A stretch of 56,175 bases of DNA. It comes from Treponema sp. GTDB taxonomy: Bacteria; Spirochaetota; Spirochaetia; Treponematales; Breznakiellaceae. The notes under the pieces were generated by a model. That model saw only the letters and a program-made list of their open reading frames with translations. It had not been told where the DNA came from and did not search any database. Shown here one piece after another: positions 34,044-44,100 of this stretch (position 1 is the stretch's first letter; each line of letters begins with the position of its first letter). A program made the translations under genes and the position numbers. Location of the stretch: contig WQWU01000007.1 of NCBI GenBank assembly GCA_009785215.1, positions 1-56,175 of the forward strand, given 5' to 3'.

Positions 34044-35027
34044 ATGAAAAAAATCTTTTTTGTAATGATCGTAGCGCTGTTATTAAGCAACTGCGCATCA
34101 ACCCCCACAAGCCCTGACGAGTTAGACATGGCAATTCGTGATGCTTCTGATTATCTTAACGACAATATTCCAAGAGGAAGTAAAATAGTCATTCTTAATA
34201 TTCAATCCGATTCTCTTGCGTTATCTGAATATATTATCGAAGAAATGATTGCTAACGCAGTTAACGACAGAATTTTTACAGTAGTTGATCGTGCGCAGTT
34301 GGATTTAATCAGACAGGAACAAAACTTTCAGTTATCAGGTGAAGTTGATGATAACACTGCTCTTGCAATCGGGCGTTTTTTCGGAGCGCAGACAATTGTT
34401 TCGGGAAGAGTGAGCGAATTGGGCGACCGCTATCGAATGTCTATTCGTGCGCTTAATGTGCAAACAGCACAGGTACAAGGCCAATACAACCGCAACATGA
34501 CAGCAGGGAGAACGATAACCGCATTAATGAGAAACAGAGGCAATACGTCTATTGCAACGCAGGGAACGAGAACAACTGCACCTGCAGCAGCGCAGGCAAC
34601 AACCAACAACAGACAAACTGCAGCACAACCTGTGCAATCCAGAGGAGCAGAAAACGGAACATACACAATGTGGCCAAGACCTCGCGCAATGCAGGCAGGA
34701 TTACCCATCAATTTTTATATCGCACAAATTACTGCTTCTAATGATTATATAGTAATATTTTTTGCAAGAAGCGGAACAGGTGATTTTTCGAACGGACACA
34801 GCGGGTTTTGGGAAATCGGTGATTTTTCATTACAGGATTTGGATAACCCTTCCAGATTTTACACTCCAGTACAGGCACGTGAAACAACTAATGGCATGGG
34901 TACAATTTGGTCATTATCGTTCAGGCGTTTCCCTGCAACACGCTTTAAAATGACCGCCAACGGCAAATGGCCTTATGGAACAGAACCAATAGTTTGGGAA
35001 GAAATTATCCTCGATAAACCTGATTGA
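34044..35027 (+). CDS. Lipoprotein with CsgG/LpoB-like domain
   Basis: A 327-residue protein with a spirochaete lipobox, LLLSNC with the lipidated cysteine at 17. Residues about 35-160 read as the CsgG/LpoB/TolB-N-like fold found in spirochaete lipoproteins: IVILNIQSDSLALSEYIIEEMIANAVNDRIFTVVDR, then FGAQTIVSGRVSELG. A Thr/Ala/Gln-rich linker (about 175-205) follows, then a beta-rich C-terminal domain. Related proteins bind peptidoglycan synthases or form secretion rings; which applies here is not known. The start at 34044 has GGAGA upstream; an earlier ATG at 34023 has no ribosome site. Confidence 0.75.
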   Translation: MKKIFFVMIVALLLSNCASTPTSPDELDMAIRDASDYLNDNIPRGSKIVILNIQSDSLALSEYIIEEMIANAVNDRIFTVVDRAQLDLIRQEQNFQLSGEVDDNTALAIGRFFGAQTIVSGRVSELGDRYRMSIRALNVQTAQVQGQYNRNMTAGRTITALMRNRGNTSIATQGTRTTAPAAAQATTNNRQTAAQPVQSRGAENGTYTMWPRPRAMQAGLPINFYIAQITASNDYIVIFFARSGTGDFSNGHSGFWEIGDFSLQDLDNPSRFYTPVQARETTNGMGTIWSLSFRRFPATRFKMTANGKWPYGTEPIVWEEIILDKPD

Positions 35028-35052
35028 AACTTTTTCCGGTTTCCTGCATAAT
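35024..35052 (+). promoter_or_regulatory. Promoter of iorB-paaK
   Basis: TTGAAA (35024-35029), a 17-base spacer and CATAAT (35047-35052). It overlaps the end of the lipoprotein gene. Confidence 0.55.
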
Positions 35053-35069
35053 AATATATCGAGGTTACC

Positions 35070-35648
35070 ATGAAATACGATGTAATTTTAGCAGGAGTCG
35101 GGGGTCAGGGAGTTCTTTCCGTTGCTTCCATTATTGCCCATGCCGCATTAAGTGAAGGATTCGAAGTAAGGCAAAGCGAAGTTCACGGTATGGCTCAAAG
35201 AGGCGGAATGGTTTTATCGCATTTACGCATTGCCGATAAGAATATTTCCGGCGACCTGGTTCCCAGAGGCGGCGCAGATATGATTATTGCCATGGAACCG
35301 CTTGAAGGTCTTAGATATTTATCATATTTAAAAGCTGATGGTATTTTAGTTACTGCCGCTGATTCTTATATCAATATGCCGAATTATCCGGATATTAATG
35401 ATGTTCATGCTTCTATAAAACGCCTTCCAAAGTGGCGGATGGTACAGACAGCGGCTCTTGCAAAAGAAGCTGGTCTTGCAAAAACAGCAAATACAGTAAT
35501 GATAGGAGCTGCTTCCTGCTTTCTTCCAATTAAAGGCCAAAGCCTGGAAAAAATAATTACAGAAACTTTTAAGAAAAAGGATGCAGCTACTGTAGATGCA
35601 AACAACAAAGCTTTTAAGCTGGGACATTCTGCTGTAAAAGTAAAATAA
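35070..35648 (+). CDS. iorB: Indolepyruvate oxidoreductase subunit beta
   Basis: Gamma-type subunit of a 2-oxoacid:ferredoxin oxidoreductase, which converts aryl-pyruvates such as indolepyruvate to aryl-acetyl-CoA. The 192-residue protein opens with ILAGVGGQGVLSVASII and has RQSEVHGMAQRGG, the IorB hallmark. The alpha subunit (iorA), with the thiamine and ferredoxin parts, is normally just upstream but a lipoprotein gene lies there instead. Either iorA lies elsewhere or the enzyme is partnered differently. GAGGT precedes the ATG. Confidence 0.9.
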   Translation: MKYDVILAGVGGQGVLSVASIIAHAALSEGFEVRQSEVHGMAQRGGMVLSHLRIADKNISGDLVPRGGADMIIAMEPLEGLRYLSYLKADGILVTAADSYINMPNYPDINDVHASIKRLPKWRMVQTAALAKEAGLAKTANTVMIGAASCFLPIKGQSLEKIITETFKKKDAATVDANNKAFKLGHSAVKVK

Positions 35649-36962
35649 ATGCAATTTCAGTACTGGAATTCTCAAATAGAAAAAATGCCGCGTTTAGAAC
35701 TCGAAGTTTTGCAGCTTGAGAAGCTAAGGACAGAAATTGATTATGCTTTGCGTACTCCTTTTTATAAAGAGCGGTTATCAAAAACAGGTATTAAAAACTC
35801 CGGTGATATTAAAACTCTTTCCGATTTAAACAGGATTCCATTTACTACAAAGGACGATTTAAGAGATGGTTTCCCTTATGGTTTTTTATCTATTCCCAAA
35901 GAAGAAGTTATTCGTCTTCATTCATCGAGCGGTACCACAGGTATTCCCACTGTTATCTACTTTAATAAAGAAGACATCAAACAATGGGCATCCTACATGG
36001 CGCGCTGTATCTATGCAACGGGTTGTACAAAAAACGACGTGTTTCAAAATATGATTACATACGGACTTTTTACAGGGGGTTTGGGTTTTCATCAGGGCGG
36101 CGAAGAAGTTGGAATGCTTACAATTCCTGCAGGAGCCGGAAATACTACCCGTCAGTTTAAAATGATGCAGGATTACGAAACAACTGTACTGCACGCAACA
36201 CCCAGTTTTTTACTGCACCTGGAAACCAAAATGAAAGAAGCAGGTGTGACCCGGGAAAGCCTTTTTATTAAACGCGCATTCGCAGGAGCCGAACCTCATT
36301 CCGAGGATACCAGAAAAAGAATCGAAAAACTCTTAAATGTTGATGTTTATAATTCTTACGGTCTTTCAGAAATGAACGGCCCTGGCGTTGCTTTTGAATG
36401 CCAGTGCAAAGACGGACTTCATATATGGGAAGACGGCTACATTGCAGAAATAGTAAATCCCGATACTTTAGAACCAGTAAAAGACGGCGAGATAGGCGAA
36501 CTTGTTCTTACAATACTTTGCCGTGAAGCAACGCCGATTTTGCGTTACCGCACCCGTGATTTAACATCGTTTTACACAGAACCGTGCGCCTGCGGAAGAA
36601 CACACCGCAAACTGCACCGGATTACAGGACGAAGCGATGACATGCTAATAATAAACGGCGTTAATGTTTTCCCAAGCCAGATCGAAGAAGTAATCATGAG
36701 CATGAAAGAAGTTGGAAACAATTACCTTATTGTAGTGGAAAAAGACGGCGCACTTGACAGGCTTACTGTAAAAACCGAAGTAAATGCCGAAACATTCATG
36801 GACGACTCACGCCACTTAAACGCGCTCAAAGAAAAAATTATAGAAACATTGCAATCATCAATATCAATAAGCCCCAAAGTTGAGCTTCATGAAAGCGGCA
36901 GCCTGCCCATCTCCGAAGGCAAAGCCGTACGTGTTAAAGACGAAAGACCAAAAGACATTTAG
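35649..36962 (+). CDS. paaK: Phenylacetate--CoA ligase
   Basis: Adenylate-forming ligase that makes aryl-acetyl-CoA from the acid, ATP and CoA, the reverse direction of the IOR-coupled ATP-forming step in some anaerobes. The 437-residue protein has the P-loop SSSGTTGIPTV at about 94-104, the SYGLSEMNGPG motif, RYRTRDL and the C-terminal hinge ITGRSDDML. Its ATG follows the iorB stop directly, so the two are one unit; IorB-PaaK pairs are common in anaerobes handling aromatic amino acids. Confidence 0.94.
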   Translation: MQFQYWNSQIEKMPRLELEVLQLEKLRTEIDYALRTPFYKERLSKTGIKNSGDIKTLSDLNRIPFTTKDDLRDGFPYGFLSIPKEEVIRLHSSSGTTGIPTVIYFNKEDIKQWASYMARCIYATGCTKNDVFQNMITYGLFTGGLGFHQGGEEVGMLTIPAGAGNTTRQFKMMQDYETTVLHATPSFLLHLETKMKEAGVTRESLFIKRAFAGAEPHSEDTRKRIEKLLNVDVYNSYGLSEMNGPGVAFECQCKDGLHIWEDGYIAEIVNPDTLEPVKDGEIGELVLTILCREATPILRYRTRDLTSFYTEPCACGRTHRKLHRITGRSDDMLIINGVNVFPSQIEEVIMSMKEVGNNYLIVVEKDGALDRLTVKTEVNAETFMDDSRHLNALKEKIIETLQSSISISPKVELHESGSLPISEGKAVRVKDERPKDI

Positions 36963-37011
36963 AGTAGAGTTCACGCAGGGATCAAATGTTAAAATTTCCA
37001 ACAAAAACCTC

Positions 37012-37040
37012 TTGACATTTTTGCTAAACGCTTGTATAGT
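37012..37040 (+). promoter_or_regulatory. Promoter of the radical SAM gene, close to the start codon
   Basis: TTGACA (37012-37017), a 17-base spacer and TATAGT (37035-37040). Transcription should start near 37047, only three bases before ATG 37050. There is no Shine-Dalgarno. Confidence 0.75.
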
Positions 37041-37049
37041 TATATTGAT

Positions 37050-38351
37050 ATGGGAAACATCGATTTACAGGAAAAAATCTCTATTCTCTCCGGAGCCGCC
37101 AAATATGACGCTTCCTGCGCTACCTCAGGAAGCAGCGGTTTTAACAATTCCGGAAAGAATGGTACGCCTAAGTTCGGCAATACCCTTCCCATGGGGGTCT
37201 GCCATAGCTGGACACAGGATGGCCGCTGTGTAAGTCTTTTAAAGGTGCTCTACTCCAATGTCTGCAAATTTGACTGCGCTTATTGCGTAAACCGCGCTTC
37301 TGCAGATGTAAAAAGAGCCTCTTTTACAGTTGATGAACTTGTTGAACTTACATGCGAGTTTTACCGCCGTAATTATATAGAAGGATTATTCCTTTCTTCC
37401 GGTATATTTGCAGACCCGGATATTGTCATGGAAAAAATGATAGAAACTTCTAAAACTCTGCGGACAGAAAAGGGTTTTTGCGGTTATATCCATTTAAAAT
37501 TAATTCCCGGAACCGGCGATAAAATGATCCGCGAAGCCGGAAAGTGGGCGGACAGGCTTAGCGTAAATATCGAACTTCCAACAGAAAAAAGCCTTCTATC
37601 CCTTGCGCCGGAAAAAAACAAAAAAGACATTATTGGCGCCATGAATGATTTTTCTGAAATCAGCATAGAAACAGAAAATGAAAAACAAAAAAGTAAATTT
37701 CTCCCGCAGGGAAAAACCTTATCCCCCTGGTTTGCACCTGCTGGACAAAGCACCCAGCTTATTGTTGGAGCAACTGGTGAAAACGACAAGCAGATCATAA
37801 ACCTGACCAGTTCGCTCTACAATAAGTTTTTTTTAAAACGAGTGTACTACTCTGCTTTTATTCATCCGGGCAGTTATATTCAAAATAAAACCCTTATAGA
37901 CCCGCGCCTGCCGGAAACAATCGGGCCGCCTTTGGTAAGAGAACACCGTCTTTATCAGGCTGATTGGCTGTTAAGATTTTATCACTTTAGCGCAGGCGAA
38001 ATATTAACCGAAGAACAGCCTTTCCTTGACGCGCATCTCGATCCAAAAACAGTTTGGGCGCTAAATAACCTGGATTTTTTCCCTATAGAAATAAACCGTG
38101 CCGATTATGAAACCCTTTTAAGGATTCCGGGTATTGGCGCAAAAACAGCCCGGCGAATAATAGAAAACAGACGCTCCAGAACTTTAACACTGGAAAATCT
38201 GTATAGAATCGGCGCGGCTCTAAAACGTGCACGTTATTTTATTACTGCCAAAGGCGCTTATATTGAGCGGCCGGATGATCCTTTCCGAATCCGCCGCTTG
38301 CTTTCGGATACAGACAGAGCGGGGCTTCAGCTGCCGCTTTTTGATTTTTAA
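37050..38351 (+). CDS. Radical SAM protein linked to a DNA-repair-like pair (TIGR03916-type)
   Basis: A 433-residue radical SAM enzyme of the type annotated as 'putative DNA modification/repair radical SAM protein'. The iron-sulphur cysteines are C72, C76 and C79 (CKFDCAYC). The C-terminal part (about 345-420) contains two helix-hairpin-helix motifs, LLRIPGIGAKTARRIIENR, as in DNA-binding proteins. The next gene is the usual partner of this family. The reaction is not known. The open frame extends to TTG 37032, but that lies inside the promoter, so ATG 37050 is the likely start. Confidence 0.85.
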   Translation: MGNIDLQEKISILSGAAKYDASCATSGSSGFNNSGKNGTPKFGNTLPMGVCHSWTQDGRCVSLLKVLYSNVCKFDCAYCVNRASADVKRASFTVDELVELTCEFYRRNYIEGLFLSSGIFADPDIVMEKMIETSKTLRTEKGFCGYIHLKLIPGTGDKMIREAGKWADRLSVNIELPTEKSLLSLAPEKNKKDIIGAMNDFSEISIETENEKQKSKFLPQGKTLSPWFAPAGQSTQLIVGATGENDKQIINLTSSLYNKFFLKRVYYSAFIHPGSYIQNKTLIDPRLPETIGPPLVREHRLYQADWLLRFYHFSAGEILTEEQPFLDAHLDPKTVWALNNLDFFPIEINRADYETLLRIPGIGAKTARRIIENRRSRTLTLENLYRIGAALKRARYFITAKGAYIERPDDPFRIRRLLSDTDRAGLQLPLFDF

Positions 38352-38403
38352 TTTAATGAGAATACCTCAAAGAGGTTATACCTCTCACAAAGGAGAAAAA
38401 AAG

Positions 38404-38853
38404 ATGAATAACAGCAATACACTATTTGCGATACCGCAAATTCCGGAAAAAACAGATTATAATTCTTACGAAGTTCAGCGCGAAGTCCACAGAATGATGG
38501 GGCTTTTGCGGTTTTCTCCGAATTTAGACGGAGTATTTATTGCAAGATGTGCGCCGGATCACAATATTTTACCTGAACTAAAAGAATATTTTACTGATAG
38601 GTTCGGGGAAACTCCCTGGGCTATTATCGATGAAAAAAGAGGAATTTGCCTGCACCGCCGTATGGGAGAAAACGCATGTATCATCAATATAAATGAAACA
38701 TCCGGGAATTGTTATCTAAACAATAATTCTGATGAATGGGAAGATCTCTGGAAACATTATCACAAAACAATCAATAATGAAGACCGCGATAACCCAAAAG
38801 TACAAAAGCAGTTTATGCCTAAACGCTATTGGAAATATCTGCCGGAAGTTTAA
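38404..38853 (+). CDS. Short DUF4130 (TIGR03915-type) protein
   Basis: A 149-residue protein. EVHRMMGLLRFSPN and the closing PKVQKQFMPKRYWKYLPE match the C-terminal half of the family annotated as 'TIGR03915 putative DNA repair protein'/DUF4130, the usual partner of the radical SAM protein encoded upstream. Family members are typically about 250 residues and include an N-terminal half that is absent here. It is not an obvious fragment, because AAAGGAG lies a few bases before ATG 38404 and no family-like sequence is seen upstream in any frame. Some link to uracil-DNA glycosylases has been proposed for the family. The function is unproven. Confidence 0.75.
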   Translation: MNNSNTLFAIPQIPEKTDYNSYEVQREVHRMMGLLRFSPNLDGVFIARCAPDHNILPELKEYFTDRFGETPWAIIDEKRGICLHRRMGENACIININETSGNCYLNNNSDEWEDLWKHYHKTINNEDRDNPKVQKQFMPKRYWKYLPEV

Positions 38854-38944
38854 TTTCGCTTAAAGTTCCCCATATTACGGCAAAAATCACCTATTTTATA
38901 TTAATTATTTATGATATATTATTTTAATTAGGGAGGTTTTTCGC

Positions 38945-40261
38945 CTGAAACCGCTTGTTTTCCTTTTTATTACCGCTCTCTTTTCTGCTGGCTTTTTTAG
39001 TGCGTATGCAGACGAAAATGGGCTTACCCTGGATGATGCTTTAAATCTAGCTCTGGAATATAACCTGAATATCAGAAAAACCAGTATTGACCTTGCCGCA
39101 AGCGGCTATTCAGAAAGAAATTTATGGGCAGAAATCTTCCCGGCCATAAACGCGAATGCCAGCATTGGATATAGAAATCCTTTTTTCAGCGATCCGCCGG
39201 TTCGCGGAGCTAGAAACACAAATCCGAATTACAGTATTGGTTTTAATATTAACCTTGGTTTAAATGCCGGAATTCCTTATATCATGAGAAATATTAGCCT
39301 GGCTCACCAAAGCAATTTATTAAGATATGAAGATGCGCAGAATCTGCTTTCCATCCAAATTACAAAAAATTATTTTGCGCTGGTTGCAGAAAAAAGCAAC
39401 CTTCTGCTTTTGGATGAAGTTTTTAATCTAACACAAAGACAGTTCACAAGAAGCGAAACATTATTCAGAAACGGAATTGTCGGAGAACTTTCGCTGACAC
39501 AAAGCAGGCTGGCTCTGGAAAATGCACGTTACAATTTAAGCGCAGCAAGAACAGCGCACAACAATAATACAGCAGAATTCCTGGCAATGCTCGGAATATC
39601 GATTAACGAAAATATTACTTTATTGGGTGAATTCAATATTATAAAAATAGAAGCTGATGCCGAAACGCTGATTAACGATTATCTTCCGTCTCGTCCTGAC
39701 ATTAGAAGAAGCAATCAGGAAATTGAAAGGCTGGCATCTGCCCAAATGCAGACTGCTTTGCAAAACCGCGCTCCTTCGCTCAATTTATCGGTAGACTGGA
39801 ACAGTTCATCTTTTGATCCGTTTACCGACTCAATAAGCGCTACTGCCCGCCTTAATATTCCCATAGACCCATGGATTCCCGGAACAACAAGACATCAGGT
39901 TATTTCAAGGAGCGCGGGTGCTGTAGAAAAGGCAAAACTTGACTTAGAGATTACTTCCAATGCGGCAAAAACGCAGATTCGTTCCTTGTCTGCATTGCTT
40001 TATAATTCGTGGGATAGCATAAGAATAGCAAGGTTAAGCCTGGAAGCTGCAACAAGAGGGTATCAGCTGACAGAACAGGGTTTTTTAAATGGAACTGTAG
40101 AAGCGCTTACCCTGGAAGACGCGCGAAACAACATGGCTAATGCAAAGCAGCGTTTGCTGCAGACAGAATTGTCTTACTTTTTTATGATCCTGGATCTATC
40201 TGCAGCGCTTAACATAAGCTGGAAAAATCTAATAGAAAATTACGGAGTAACAGGTGAATAA
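38945..40261 (+). CDS. TolC-family outer-membrane efflux protein, CTG start
   Basis: Outer-membrane channel of a tripartite efflux pump, 438 residues. The frame, signal peptide (KPLVFLFITALFSAGFFSAYA, cleaved before DENG) and LTLDDALNLALEYN opening are all intact from 38945, and the paired coiled-coil repeats (TQSRLALENARYNL, TLEDARNNMANAKQR) are normal. No ATG, GTG or TTG exists in frame before the signal peptide; the first is at 39284, deep inside the protein. GGGAGG at 38931-38936 is eight bases before CTG 38945, which I take as the start. The next gene overlaps its end by eight bases. Confidence 0.85.
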   Translation: MKPLVFLFITALFSAGFFSAYADENGLTLDDALNLALEYNLNIRKTSIDLAASGYSERNLWAEIFPAINANASIGYRNPFFSDPPVRGARNTNPNYSIGFNINLGLNAGIPYIMRNISLAHQSNLLRYEDAQNLLSIQITKNYFALVAEKSNLLLLDEVFNLTQRQFTRSETLFRNGIVGELSLTQSRLALENARYNLSAARTAHNNNTAEFLAMLGISINENITLLGEFNIIKIEADAETLINDYLPSRPDIRRSNQEIERLASAQMQTALQNRAPSLNLSVDWNSSSFDPFTDSISATARLNIPIDPWIPGTTRHQVISRSAGAVEKAKLDLEITSNAAKTQIRSLSALLYNSWDSIRIARLSLEAATRGYQLTEQGFLNGTVEALTLEDARNNMANAKQRLLQTELSYFFMILDLSAALNISWKNLIENYGVTGE

Positions 40262-41168
40262 AGCAAAAATTATCACTATCGCCATTATTTCCCTTATTGC
40301 GCTTTTTGGAATACTTATTCTTTTAAATTTATTTGTTCCAAAAAACAATGAAAACACAGGACAAATGCAAAGACAGCGTGTTAATACAACAACTGTCCGC
40401 GTAACCGAGGTTGTTCCGGATACGATAGAAAGAAGCGTAATATTAAACGGCGAAATACTTGCACGCAACCAGGTTACAATTTTTCCAACTATCGGAGGAA
40501 GACTTGTAGAAACACGATTTGGAATCGGAGACAGGGTCAGCCGCGGCAGTGTTCTTGCAATGGTAGATCCTTCAAGACCCGGAGAAGTCTTTTCCAGGAA
40601 CCCAATTGTAAGTACAGTCTCGGGAACTGTTTTAAACGCGCCCTTTAGTATAGGTGATACTGTAACAATGCAATCAGGGGTTTATGTTATCGGGGATATT
40701 TCTTCGCTTTTGGCAGAAACTTTTGTTCCTGAACGGTTTGTAGCTTCTGTAAGACAGGGCATGAGGGCTGTTATATGGTTCGAAGCAATTCCCGGCGAAA
40801 CTTTTAATGCTGTTGTTACAGAAGTAAACCCTGTAATTGATCCTGTTACGCGAACATTAAGAATACGCCTTGAATTTTCCAGCCCTGATACGCGCATCAG
40901 AGCCGGAATGTTTGCGACAATAAGCCTTGTAACCAACAGAAAAACAAATGTTCCTGTAGTTCCCAGATCCTCTGTAATAAGCACATACGGTTCATGGATT
41001 GTATTTGTTGTTGATGAAAATAATACTGCTCGCAGGCGAGAAGTAACCTTAGGTCTTGATAACGAAGATTTTGTAGAGATATTAAGCGGCGTAAGCCTGG
41101 GAGAAAATATTGTCAGCGCGGGTCAGAATTTTTTAACTGACGGCGATACCGTCCGAATAACAGACTAA
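40254..41168 (+). CDS. RND efflux membrane-fusion protein
   Basis: Periplasmic adaptor linking the TolC and RND partners, 304 residues, with one N-terminal membrane anchor (about 5-23) and the barrel-sandwich and beta-barrel strands (ILARNQVTIFPTIGGRLVETRFGIGDRVSRGSVLAMVD, RNPIVSTVSGTVLNAPFSIGDTV). The helical hairpin is almost absent, making it a short adaptor. The start is GTG 40254, overlapping the TolC-family gene, with GGAG upstream. Confidence 0.92.
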   Translation: MNKAKIITIAIISLIALFGILILLNLFVPKNNENTGQMQRQRVNTTTVRVTEVVPDTIERSVILNGEILARNQVTIFPTIGGRLVETRFGIGDRVSRGSVLAMVDPSRPGEVFSRNPIVSTVSGTVLNAPFSIGDTVTMQSGVYVIGDISSLLAETFVPERFVASVRQGMRAVIWFEAIPGETFNAVVTEVNPVIDPVTRTLRIRLEFSSPDTRIRAGMFATISLVTNRKTNVPVVPRSSVISTYGSWIVFVVDENNTARRREVTLGLDNEDFVEILSGVSLGENIVSAGQNFLTDGDTVRITD

Positions 41169-41179
41169 CGGAGATAAAT

Positions 41180-44100
41180 ATGAATATTACCGAATTTTCC
41201 GTTAAACGTCCTGTTACGATCATAATGCTGTTTGTTCTTGTTATCGGTATTGCTGCAACTCTTCTTGGAAATCTTGCAATGGATCTTTATCCTTCCATAG
41301 ACAGGCCTGTCTTTTCTGTTTGGACAAGATTCCCCGGAGCCGGCCCTGAGGATGTCGAACGCAATGTAACAGAAAGGCTCGAACGCGCTCTTTCATCATC
41401 AAGAGGGCTTGTTAACATGACAAGTAACTCTCAGTTTGAAACAAGTTTTATCAATCTGGAGTTTGCATACGGAACCAACATGGACAAAGCTGTGAATGAT
41501 GCGCAGATACTTCTTAACAGACTTGTCAATTCACTTCCGGATGGAGTGCAAACTCCAACTGTACGGCGTTTTGACATGAATGCAATGCCGATAATGCGCC
41601 TTGTTGTCAGGGGAAATTATCCGCCTGATCAGCTTCGTATATTTGCAGAAGATGAAATACAGCCCAGCATTGAACGAATCGAAGGCGTTGCTGCGGCGGA
41701 AGTCACGGGCGGAACAACTCAGATTGTCAGAGTCGAAGTTTCTCTTAACCGGCTTGCCGCTTTTAATTTAACACTCAGCGATATTTCCAATTCGTTAAGG
41801 GGTCAGAATGTTTTATCTTCCGGAGGAAATCTCCGCCGCGGAACACGCGAATATCAAATTATGACCCAGGAAGAACTTGTAAGTATAGAACAAATTAAAA
41901 GGCTTGTTGTAAGAACAGTAAATACTGCAGGCGCAGGACAGGCGAACCGGTTTCAGGTTATCCGTATAGAAGATATTGCCGATGTATCGATGGGTTATAA
42001 TGACAATGCATCAAGAGTTCATGTCGATGGTCAAAGCGGCGTATATATTCAGGTAACATGCGAAAGCGGCAGTAATCAGATAAATGTTTCAGACAGGATT
42101 CAGGCTGCTCTTTATGATATTAATGCATCTTTGCCGCAGGGAATAACTTTATCTGTTCTTTCTGATAATACAACAATGATCCGATCAACATTAAACCAGG
42201 TTTACACAAACGCAATACAGGGCGCTTTTCTTGCTATGTTTATACTTATGCTGTTTTTACGGAATGTAAAAGCAACTTTAATAATTGGGCTTTCTATTCC
42301 TATTTCCATCATGCTTACATTGATGTCTATGTCAGTTTTTGGATTTACGCTGAATCTTATGACATTAACAGGCCTTATTATGGGAATGTGTATGACATTG
42401 GATGCTTCTATCGTTATCCTGGAAAATGTTCACAGTTACCGTGAACGCGGCGCAAAAAGTTCTGTAGCCGCCGTTCTTGGCTCCAGGGAAATGTTACGCG
42501 CTATTGTTACATCAACTGTTACTACTCTTTGTGTTTTTATACCAATCATTATTTATAAAAACGATTTAAAAGAAAACGGCATCCTGTTCAGCGACCTAAT
42601 ATTTACTGTTGTAATATCGCTTTCTGTCTCTTTACTTGTTGCAATTACCCTTGTTCCAAGCCTTTCCGGCTCTATTTTAAAACTTAATACCAGAAAACAA
42701 AAACCCATAAAAAACCGTATAATTGGTTTAATTGATAATAAAATTGAATCTTTTATATGTTTAATGGAAAATAAATATAAAACAGCGCTGGAATACTGCC
42801 TTTCTCATAAATTAATAATAATCTCTCTTGTAGCACTTGTTCTTGCATTTTCTCTTATGCAATTCAGCGGAATTGGAATGAACATGTATGTCCGCATGAG
42901 GACTGACGATAACGTAACTCTTAACGTTGCCATGCCGCGCGGAACTGCGATAGATGTTACAGAAAAAGTTTTATTCGATATAGAAGAAATTGTTAAACGC
43001 GAAATACAGGGTTACAGAAATATTGTTTTAACTGCGCACCGAAGCGGAAACAATCAAGGATCATTGCAGATAACCCTGCCGCCTCCGGCACAGCAGATTG
43101 ATACTCCTGATACAATTATAAGAAAACTTACTCCGCTTTTAAATACAATACCGGGTACGCAGGTTAGCTTCAGAGCCGGACGCGGCATGGGCAACACAAC
43201 GCCTATTGTTGTTGCAGTCAGCTCAAGAAACTATGAAGCGCTTATTGCAACAGCAGAAGAAATTCAGCATATAATGAGAAATCATCTGCCGGAAATTGAA
43301 AACCCCATAATTAATCTTGATGAAGGAGCTCCTCAATTACAAATAGAGATTGACAGAGACAGAGCATCAAGTTTTGGTTTATCTCTTGCTTCCATTGCTT
43401 CCGAGGTACGAACTGCAATGGACGGAGAAACAGCAACTACAATGAGTCACGGCAGAAGAATGATAAATGTGCAGGTTCGCCTAAGAAATGAAGACCGCCA
43501 GGGGCTTCCCAACCTGGATGCTATATCTGTTATCAGCCGAAACGGTACGCGCGTATCCCTTTCAAATGTTGCAAAAATTTCGGAAGGACGCGCTCCTTCA
43601 TCCATAAGGCGTGAAAGACAGGAAAGGGTTCTTCGCGTAACCGGCGGTCTTGAACCTGGCATTGCGGCAACAGATATGCAAAGACGTCTTGAAGATACGA
43701 TAAACCAGCGGCTTGTTCAGCGCGACGGCGTTACAGTTCGTTATCTAGGCGAAGCTGCAGAGATTCAATCTAATCTTTCATTATATCTATTAATTATTCT
43801 TACAGCCGTTTTTCTGATATTCGGAATAATGGCAAGCCAGTTTGAATCATTTGTAGATCCGTTAATTATTATCTTTTCTATTCCTCTGCTTTTTATCGGC
43901 GTTATCTGGATATATAAGTTTTCCGGAGAAGCAATGAGCATGTTCTCTATTGTTGGGATTATTGCTTGTGTTGGAGTTGTAATAAATAATGGAATTGTTC
44001 TTGTTGATTATACCAATACATTGTGCGCACGCGGTATGGATGTTAGGGAAGCTTGTATAGAAGCAGGCAGAAGGCGCTTGCGTCCGATTTTAATGACAAG

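Noticed and set aside
38404-38853. DUF4130 gene as a pseudogene
   Set aside because: It has its own ribosome site and an intact frame, and no family-like sequence upstream suggests decay.
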